NCBI RefSeq assembly: GCF_004664715.2
Contig: NC_051070.1
Coordinates: 46,882,456 to 46,946,455 of the forward strand
Source: Peromyscus leucopus
Lineage: Eukaryota; Chordata; Mammalia; Rodentia; Cricetidae
Direction of reading: 5' to 3'
Length of the DNA: 64,000 bases
Part shown: positions 56,312 through 64,000 of the stretch, in pieces
Position numbering within the stretch: the first letter of the stretch is position 1
Layout: the number at the start of each line of letters is the position of its first letter
The notes under the pieces: generated by a model
The model's input: only the letters and a program-made list of their open reading frames with translations
Databases searched by the model: none
Told to the model about the DNA's origin: nothing
Program-made: the position numbers and the translations under genes

Positions 56312-56900
56312 ATTCCCACAGAGCTGTACTGAGCACCGAGAAAGCCCTTGGTGGTCTCTGTCAGTAGTTTAAGTCTTGTAATTAGTGATCAGATTGAGAC
56401 TTTTATTCCATTCATTTGTCAAGGTCCATTCAAGTGGAGACTTTGGCTTTAGGTTCAAGTACAGTGGATAGATCGTTCAACTTCCTGTTGGAGACAACTG
56501 AGATCAGATCCAATCTAGTTATCTGCTTCTCAGTTTACTCCTCTACTGTAGGTGTTCAAGGGGAGGGTGGGGCAATCATCTTCCGTCACCCCAAGTCATG
56601 GGGTGGATGACCAGGTGTGGGTTATGACTCTTTAATGGAGCAGTACTATTGAATGCTGATTATCTTTAATTTTCCCTAATGTTACGCTGCTGTTCTCACT
56701 GCTTTCTCCAGTGGGGAGGCACTGGCCAGCATACCCATCTGCCTTCCTGTGGGTAACAGTGCCTGGGTTGTACTTCAGGGAGCCGTTTCTCTCTTGCCTT
56801 CAAGAAAGAGGTCAATGCATATGGGTGACTCTACCTGTTGGCAGCAGTAAGTTTGCTGCCTTTATCTTAAATGCCCTTTTTTGTCCTGTCCCAGTTAAGA
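56312..56900. other. Unassigned intergenic sequence
   Basis: No gene or repeat recognised. Confidence 0.5.
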
Positions 56901-56919
56901 TGTCTGTGTGAAAAATGTG

Positions 56920-57165
56920 CACTTGGGTTCCGGAGGGTCCTGGGGATCAGTTCCCCTGTGGTTTTTCCTGTTTGGAAAACAGTGTCCGGCTTGCCTCTAG
57001 ATACAGAGTAGCCGTTCCTTGACCCCTGCTGTTGGAGGGGTATATAAGCCCATGTTGGTACAAATAAAGAGAGCTGCTTCCCTGACGAACTGAGACTGGG
57101 TGTCTAGAGACTGTTTAACCTTGGCGCCCCTCACCGGATTTCGTGCTCCAGCTGCGCAGGTCCCA
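56920..57165 (+). mobile_element. Putative ERV LTR 3' part with TATA box and poly(A) signal
   Basis: TATATAAG at about 57040 and AATAAA at about 57063 are followed by GTGTCTAGAGACTGTTTAAC and CTTGGCGCCCCTCACCGG, the R/U5-like order of a retroviral LTR and an adjacent TGGCGCC-type primer-binding site. No retroviral coding sequence follows. Confidence 0.5.
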
Positions 57166-57169
57166 GCAT

Positions 57170-57955
57170 CTACCCACTGGGACAAGAGATCTAGTTTGGG
57201 CCAATCAGAGCGCAACACTATGTTGCATCTCTGGCCTTCCGTCTTTTCTTATGGGGGTTGATCACTGATGTATGGTTTGCCACCTCTGTTCCATGAAACA
57301 GCAAGCCAAACAGAAGTCTCCTGAGAGAGAGAAAATGACCACATCATCTAAGCCTCCCTTTCAGAGAAGCCTGTTTGGATTTAAATTCTACTTGGAATTA
57401 AAAATGTTCTAATGTACATAATTCTTGTTATTTTTTTCTTCTTTCAGTTACTTACAATTAAAGTTTCCAAACCCAAAGAGGAGTAAGAAGAATGGTAAGT
57501 TAATGTCTGCATTTCTTCTAAAGTTACCAATTGTTAACAACTTGATACATAAACATCATCTCTATGTGCCTTCTATTTATTACTATGTATCACTATATCT
57601 ACCTGTCTCTCTTTCTGTATCTATCATTTATCTGCCAGTCTGTCTGTCTGCCTGCCTATTTATCTATTCATCCTTCTCATTTCTTTTGCTACTATGCAAC
57701 ACCAGTAGTATTATCATGCTAAGAAAATCCGTTCAATAAGTAGCTCATTTTAAAATTTTCTCAATTTTCCTTAAAGTATCTTTTTTATTTCATTTAATTT
57801 TTTTCTTAAGATTCATCAGTCAGATATCATTACTGCATTTGGTGGGTTTTGCCTGTATGTTTGTCTGGATTTTTTGTTTGTTTTGTTTTGTTTTTTTGTC
57901 TCTTTTAATTTACAACAGTGTCCTGGATTTCATTGTATTTTTCCTTTAATGACAT
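57170..57955. other. Unassigned intergenic sequence
   Basis: AT-rich, with TCTG/TCTA-type tandem sequence around 57590-57670. No gene recognised. Confidence 0.5.
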
Positions 57956-57957
57956 TT

Positions 57958-58400
57958 TGTGCTGGCTAATTTTATGTCAACTTAACACAAGCTGGAGTCA
58001 TCTGAGAAGAAGGAACCCCAAGTGAGAAAATGCCTTTACAAGATTAGGCTGCAGGCAGGCCTGTAGAGCATTTTCTTAATTAGTGACTGATGGGGGAGGG
58101 CCCAGCCCATTTGGCTCCAGCCCTGGGCTGGTGGTCCTGGGTTCTATAAGAAAGCAAGGTGAGCAAGCCATGAGGAGCAAGTCGGTGAGCAGCTCCCCTC
58201 CACGGCCTCTGCATCAGCAGCGCCTGCCTCCAGGTCCCTGCCCTGCTTGAGTTCCTGTCCTTCAGTGACAGGCTATGCATGCGGAGGCATAAGCCAAATA
58301 AAAACTTTTTTCCCCCAAATTGCATTTTGTCACGGTGTTTTATTATAGCAATAAATAAAAAAAAATCAAACAAAAAAATCTAGTAGCCCTAACTAAGACA
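57958..58400 (+). mobile_element. ORR1 MaLR LTR
   Basis: TATGTCAACTTAACACAAGC, CTTAATTAGTGACTGATGGG, TTCTATAAGAAAGCAAGGTG, AAGCCAAATAAAAACTTTTT and a terminal CCCTAACTAAGACA give a near-complete ORR1 in plus orientation. Confidence 0.92.
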
Positions 58401-58401
58401 T

Positions 58402-59368
58402 ACTGTATTCTAGTTCATATTTAGGAACCCAGACTATTTGTCTTACAAAATGTACTGCATTTCTGGATTTTTTTGATTACTTACTCAGGATTAGAACCAT
58501 AATTTTAGCAAAAATTCTTCCTATGTAGCATATTATATTCAATCCTGTACCTTTCTCTCTCTCTCTCTCTTTTATTTTTAATACTATGTAATGGGAATCA
58601 CTTCACTTGACCTATAACGATGTTTCCCATATTTGAAATTTTCCCATATTTACAACTATAAAATCAATATAATGATATTGTTTTAAATAATGTATGTTAA
58701 TTTCCCTTATAATTTATTTGACTAGTCTTCTGAGGCTAGCCATTAAAGGTGTTTATTAGTTTTTCTGTTATACGTTTACCACAGGGAAACCCTCACACAC
58801 ATGTTGTTTCATACGTTTGCAGTTCCATGTGGGAGTCGATTCCCGGAATATGAGTGCTGGGCCAACGTGAAATGTGTATGTAGTTTTTTTTTTTAGATAT
58901 TGCCAAGCTCCCTCCCTTCATTCGAGAACTGGCAAAATGTCTTGACACCTAGTGTTCTATAAAAAGTTCACTCTTCCTGTACATTCCACACGGTTTTCCC
59001 CTAATGTCCATAAGGACCTGCCTGCTTTTCCTGTGTCCTTTTTGGCTTCCTATCACCTGGCTCTGTGTTTGTCGAGATGCTTGGTGGGTACTGAGCAAGT
59101 GAATGAGTGCATCTATGAATGGACAAGCTATTCTTTTCCATGACATCAGCACTCATGCTCCTGTCAGGAAACTGAGCCCCAAATCCAGTAAGAACATTTG
59201 AAGGCCACTGTACCAGTCAGCACAGAGGGCGTGATGCACTGACGTGCCAGCAGGTGAGAAAAGGTAAGGTGTTATTTCGGTTTCTGAAATAGCGACTAAA
59301 ACACATTTGGTTAGCGCCCGCAGCGTGCCGAGCGAGGGAGACAGACACCAAGTCTAAAGAGGACATCC
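58402..59368. other. Unassigned intergenic sequence
   Basis: AT-rich. Part around 58840-58930 weakly recalls antisense L1. No gene recognised. Confidence 0.45.
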
Positions 59369-59371
59369 TCG

Positions 59372-59515
59372 GGCTGGTGCAGCGTACCTGTAACCCAGGC
59401 ACTCAGAAGGCCTGGGCGCAAGTTACGATGCTGAACCCCAGGCCAGGCGAGGCTACAGAGTCAATTCCAGCTCAGGCTGAACTACATAACGAGACCTTCC
59501 CCTCCCAACAACAAA
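59372..59515 (+). mobile_element. Diverged B1 SINE
   Basis: GGGCTGGTGCAGCGTACCTG, CAGGCACTCAGAAGG, GCTACAGAGTCAATTCCAGC, then an A-rich tail. Confidence 0.6.
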
Positions 59516-59519
59516 GCAA

Positions 59520-61610
59520 AACAAAGGTTCCGGAGCTCAAGTTTGCCATTCGGATATGTCTGTGGGGATTTGAGACACATGTGTACAGACAATAACAAGA
59601 AAAGGCATTGCGTGGTGAATACCCAGTGGACAGTATAAACGTTTTGATGCAATAAGAGTTACAAAGAGGAAGACCACACTGCACTCTGGGTGAGGAAGGG
59701 CAAGAATTCAAATCTGAGGGGGCCACGGGGAAGACAGGGCAGTTGATGGTATAGCTGAGCGACAGGAAGTGAACCAGGGCGGCAAGATGAGGGAGGCCAT
59801 ACAGGAGAGTGGCGTGCCACACATCGGAATTGGCAGTTTGAGGCCAAACTCAGAGGAAGGCCTGCTAAGAAACACCGTGGGTCACAGTGAGGCTGGTTTT
59901 AGTTTGAACCAAAGTCTCCACGCTTTTCCGTGATCCTCATGTCTTTTTCTTTGGAGTGGTCCTTCCCCACCTTGTAGGACCCCGCCCGGCGAGTCTGTGA
60001 AGACAGTCAGTCGTCCTCCCCACGGCTGAGCTGCCCAGGGCCCTCTACCCCAGCCAGAGCAATCAGCCCCCATCAGATGCGCACACAGACATGGAAGAAC
60101 AAAGGCCCTCCTTGGAACTGCTGGGCGGAGAGCATGTGGGTTTGGAGCAGGCAGCCCTGGCACCGACCACCTCTTGGGGAGAGCCCACATGTAGAGTGAA
60201 GCTGAGCTGAGCGAGGCAGAGTGCGATGTTGGAGGGACAGACAGAGTGCTGGACACACTTTGAGCTGGTGCATCCTGCACTGGTGACCCTTTCTGGACTT
60301 GCCAGCTCTCTGGAAACCAGAAAATTCTCTTGCTGTTTCAGCTAGCTTGGGATTACTTTCTGACACTTTTCATCTAAAAGAAGCTTCAACAATACAGGCA
60401 ATACAGGAAGCTTAGACTTCACCCCACAGATCAAAGCTTCCCAATGTCTTTTCCTTTGATCACTGGTCCCACAAGTCCTTAAAAAAAAAAAAAAAAAGAG
60501 TTGCATAGCAAATGTAGTTTGAGAATACTGCCTTCCAGAGCCTTTTTTGTAGGTCCATTAGTGTAGTAACATATTAAACACCAGAAGGTTCTCCGTGCTT
60601 GGAAGCCTTCCATTTGCTCTTCCACATCCACTGTGTCCTGTTCCCACCCTGTCCTGTGTCCTGGGAGACCTGATGCTCTGAAGGGCCAGACACCTGACCT
60701 TTGACCCTAGCTGGATTTGGATGAGCAAAGGAAGGAAGCATCCTGGAGTCTGGTGAAGGGAGGTTGGTTTTCCAGTATGTTCATTTGCCTGGCACTGCCC
60801 AGCCCAAGCTATTGTGGGCTGGTTGTGTCTCTCTCCTCTCAGGGCACAGACGCTGCTGGGCGTCACCTTCCAGGCAGTGTCCCCTTTCACTCTCTGGCTT
60901 TGTGAGTGAGTGGGACAAGCCCAGGGCCATTGCATCCTCCTCCGTGGTTCCCTCGAACCCTGCCTGTCATCTACTAGCTGTTTTGAGGTTAGTCATTTGA
61001 GTGTGTTATGTTTCCTTCCAGGGCCTGTTTGAAATCATATTGTCAATCCCAATTAATTCATTATCTCCTAAACCCATTAAACCTGTAATTTGTTTTAAAC
61101 AGGAAAACACCTATTGGTGTGTTATTGAACAGAAAAGTTTTGACCACAGAGGCCTTGAAAGGGCAGTGTCTTTGTCTCAAGAGTCTAGAAGGATAAAAGT
61201 AGTGGGACAATTTTCTTTTTCTTAGCCTGTAACATTCTCCTACAAGCATCCAGGGCATCTACCGGACCGCCATGTTAGGCCTCAGTTTTCAGTACCTCTG
61301 TGTGGGAGGCCCTCTTCCTGCTCTTTTCCTACCCAAAGCACATTCTTTTAAAAATGGTCCAGTGTGTACCACCATTCACCCGTCAACATTCCCCAATGCT
61401 CTGCATTCACCCTGACCCGTCCATTCACACAGCCACTGCCTTTCCCCCTCATCCCTATGGATAAAGCGCAGGCTTTAAACTCTTGCATGGGTAAGTCAAT
61501 TTTCTCATTCGATATGCCTCTCATGTCTCACAACTTCTGTCAAGCACATGCTGCTCTACACAGAGGCAATACCTCCTTTTCCCCCATTGATTTGTAAATT
61601 AAGCTGTACC
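59520..61610. other. Unassigned intergenic sequence
   Basis: About 2 kb without recognised repeat apart from an A run at about 60481-60498. Several antisense-stop-free frames exist but none resembles a known protein. Confidence 0.5.
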
Positions 61611-61611
61611 C

Positions 61612-61730
61612 TTACACATACACACACATACACACACACAAGCATGCACACATGCAGTACACACCCATGCATGCACTTGCACAATGCAGCATGCACCCAT
61701 GCATGAACATGCACCCATGCACTTATTATG
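61612..61730. repeat. Degenerate CA/GCATGCAC repeat
   Basis: CACATACACACAC passes into irregular CATGCAC units. Confidence 0.85.
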
Positions 61731-62036
61731 TTGTCCAGACTTGTTTTCAACTCTTGGGTTCCTCACACCTCAGCCTCCTGGGACTACAGTCTCTCAATAC
61801 AGCACTTAGCTGCCATTCTTTCATATGAAGTTCAAATCTTGTCATTGTCGAAGTCATTTCCTGATCATCCCAGATAAGTCTGATTTCTCAGGTTTCTGAG
61901 GGACCAGCACTAATAACCCACTGAAGCAACATTCATGTATTCTGAAATCATGGTACTATCTGGGACTACTGTCCATGTCCTAGGACTAGTCACCCTGTGT
62001 ACTTCTGTCACAGAGCCTTAACAGACTTACAGGCAT

Positions 62037-62443
62037 TGTTGAGACTGAATTATATCCTAGACCTCAGTCCCCCAGAATGTGACCTTGTATGAGATCATTG
62101 CAGATGGTATTAGTTCAGATGAGTTCATCCTGGAGTAAGGTAGACTCCTCATCCAATAAAACCAAAATCTTAAAAAGTAGACCTTGGCTCACAAATACCG
62201 AGAATACCATGTGCAGATGGGAGTTTTGCTGCCACAAACCAATGAGCACCAAAGACAGTTAGCAAAGCACCTGAAGCTACATGACAGGCATGAAGCAGAG
62301 GTTCTCTCATGGCCTCAGAAGGAACCAGCCCTGTCGACACCCTAACCCAGCTTCCCGAACTGTCAGGCAGTGCATTGCTGTGGCCCAAGCCACCTAGCTT
62401 GCTCTTTGTTCCGGGGCTTCCATCCAACCATTACAAACAACAC
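62037..62443 (+). mobile_element. MLT1-type MaLR LTR (ancient)
   Basis: TGTTGAGACTGAATTATATC, CAGAATGTGACCTTGTATGA, GCAGATGGTATTAGTTCAGA, CTCAGAAGGAACCAGCCCTG and CCAAGCCACCTAGCTTG follow the mammalian MLT1 LTR order. Confidence 0.6.
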
Positions 62444-62524
62444 AAGGAGAAGGCCACACCGAGGAGGAGGTTGTCCAGCTAAGATCTACCACCTGAGTCT
62501 TAGGCCATTTCTGGCTAATTAATT

Positions 62525-62668
62525 CCCTTCTCGGAGCCTCGATGTTCTCTGTAACGTGCAGATAAAATCTACCTTGGAAAGTTGCTGTAGGGATTAAAGA
62601 AGATAACATTAAGCTATTAGGCACAGTGCCCGACACAGTTAACATGTTTAATAAATGCTAGGTCTTGT
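62525..62668 (+). repeat. MIR SINE relic
   Basis: GATGTTCTCTGTAACGTGCA, GTTGCTGTAGGGATTAAAGA, TTAGGCACAGTGCCCGACAC and TTTAATAAATGCTAGG match the 3' half of MIR. Confidence 0.75.
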
Positions 62669-62669
62669 C

Positions 62670-64000
62670 TTTGTAATCCTCTTGTGCAAACGAGGTCGGA
62701 CTAGACATGTAAAGTGCCTGAGTGTCTACAATGAAGTGGCAACAGATTGAAAATTAAACAAAAGCCAGGGGGCCTGCCTCCCACCCACAGGCCTCAGTTC
62801 CTGCCCTTCCCATGTCCTACCGGGCATCGTGGAAGAGAACAGTGAACACCGGGGCATTGACTGAGCGGCATCTGATGTATGCCACTTACTTACTTAGGGC
62901 AGCTGGGGAACTGAACTTAAGGAGTAGGGCCTTCGTGGATCCCCTCCCATCCACAGGTAGCTGAGATGAATTGTATCTTAAAGCAAACTATCTCTGTTTT
63001 TTGTGGTTTTTTTTTTTTTTTGTGTGTGTGTGTGCGTGCGCGCGCGCCAAGTTAAGTTCTTTTTCTTAAGGATATAAATCATAATACATAGTTATGTAGT
63101 GGACTAGACATGAGAGCATAAAAGAATGAGGCAAACTTACAGGACTCGGCTCACAGAACACCACTAATCAAACACTGAACAACCGCTGCCAATGATGCTG
63201 GGATTCACTTTAACCACACAATCCTCTGGAGCACAGTCTTCGCCTTACGTGGGTCTCCTCGAAACTTGCCCTTCTGGCTTCAACGTCCTCCCCTTCCTTT
63301 TGAATCTGACTGAACATGAGGACCGCTGAGGAAGGGTGCCTTCTTCACAGGTCGGATGAAACATACCACTCCCCCCCCCCCCTCAGAGTGACGCTTATTC
63401 CCATTCTTAGACGAAAGTCAACATTGATTGTGTCTGATAAATTATAGTGTCCTTTCATCACTGGTGGTCAATGCCCATAGTTTTTATGCATCGACATGTT
63501 CAGAAATCAACTGTGAGCCAGAGAAGTGGGAAGGAGAGCTGGCTGCCATGCTGGCAAGAGCCTGGGGACCCTATTTCATATGCCGCGGGAGTCTCTATCG
63601 CTGGAAGACGCAGGTTGCTCAGTGAAAGCAAGGAGAAGAAAAGGAGCGTGAAAGGGGTGATTAAATTCTATGATCTCACCAGATTTTTCTGGTCTCTTCC
63701 ATTGTGCCATGACAACTTGCATGAGGAAATTTTTTTTTTTCTTTCTGAATTACAAAGGGTATTGAAGTACCTCCCTCTGAAACAGACTCTTGGAGGCCCT
63801 TATTTCTAAGAGGAAGCTGTCAGGACATGAAGTGAAAATCAACACTGACCCATCAGCTTTAATTTTTAAAAAAATTTTTTTGTAGACCTAAGACCTCTTT
63901 CTACTAACCATCCTATAAACCAGATCCATATACTATTTTGAGGCCCCCCTCAAAAGGGGATACAATAAAGAGAGGGATGTGGAGAAGACCCCATAAGATG
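62670..64000. other. Unassigned intergenic sequence to window end
   Basis: A T/GT/GC run lies at 63008-63048 and C10 near 63370. No gene recognised. Confidence 0.5.

Noticed and set aside
56920..57165. Promoter of a host gene (TATATAAG box)
   Set aside because: The TATA box, AATAAA and TGGCGCC order is that of a retroviral LTR and no host exon follows.

Overview
The window is mammalian, and its repeats point to a rodent, most likely a cricetid (vole, hamster or deer-mouse group). It carries many B1 SINEs, B2/B3-type SINEs, ID elements, MT and ORR1 MaLR LTRs, and Lx-like L1 3' ends. Several B1 copies have the variant core GGAAAGGCGCAAAGCTACA (or its complement), which I associate with Cricetidae rather than Mus. 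The species call is inference from memory of SINE families.

Only one protein-coding gene is supported. Positions 5085-8026 on the minus strand are the large first coding exon of TSC22D1, long isoform, a leucine-zipper transcriptional regulator of the TGF-beta-stimulated clone 22 family. The exon ends at a clean GT donor in codon phase 2. The TSC box and leucine zipper lie in later exons outside the window, so positions 1-5084 are the start of intron 1. Upstream of the ATG (about 7930-9960) is a very GC-rich CpG island with CGG, GGA and GGGA tracts. It holds an out-of-frame overlapping upstream ORF, a possible TATA-like element, and YY1/NRF1-like motifs facing the other way that could drive a divergent transcript.

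From about 10 kb to 64 kb the window reads as intergenic DNA upstream of TSC22D1 with no convincing functional gene. This fits the gene-poor interval I recall upstream of human TSC22D1 on 13q14. Most recognisable sequence is transposable elements: about 30 B1/B4-type SINEs, ID and B2/B3 SINEs, MT/ORR1/MLT1 MaLR LTRs, ERVK-type solo LTRs, L1 fragments (some antisense), URR1 (hAT) and Tigger-like DNA transposons, MIR relics and many microsatellites. Several are nested and keep legible target-site duplications.

The clearest gene-derived object there is a processed RPL5 (ribosomal protein L5) pseudogene at 51683-52832, with an 18-bp target-site duplication. A GAA/GGA microsatellite of about 160 bp has grown exactly where the parental lysine-rich C-terminal codons were. 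I found no CRISPR array, tRNA or rRNA gene, intact retroviral reading frame, or obviously new biological system. The items most worth a second look are the microsatellite inside the RPL5 pseudogene, a B1 whose 5' end expanded into a GCC tract, an unidentified poly(A)-tailed insert inside an ORR1 LTR, and the bidirectional-looking TSC22D1 promoter.
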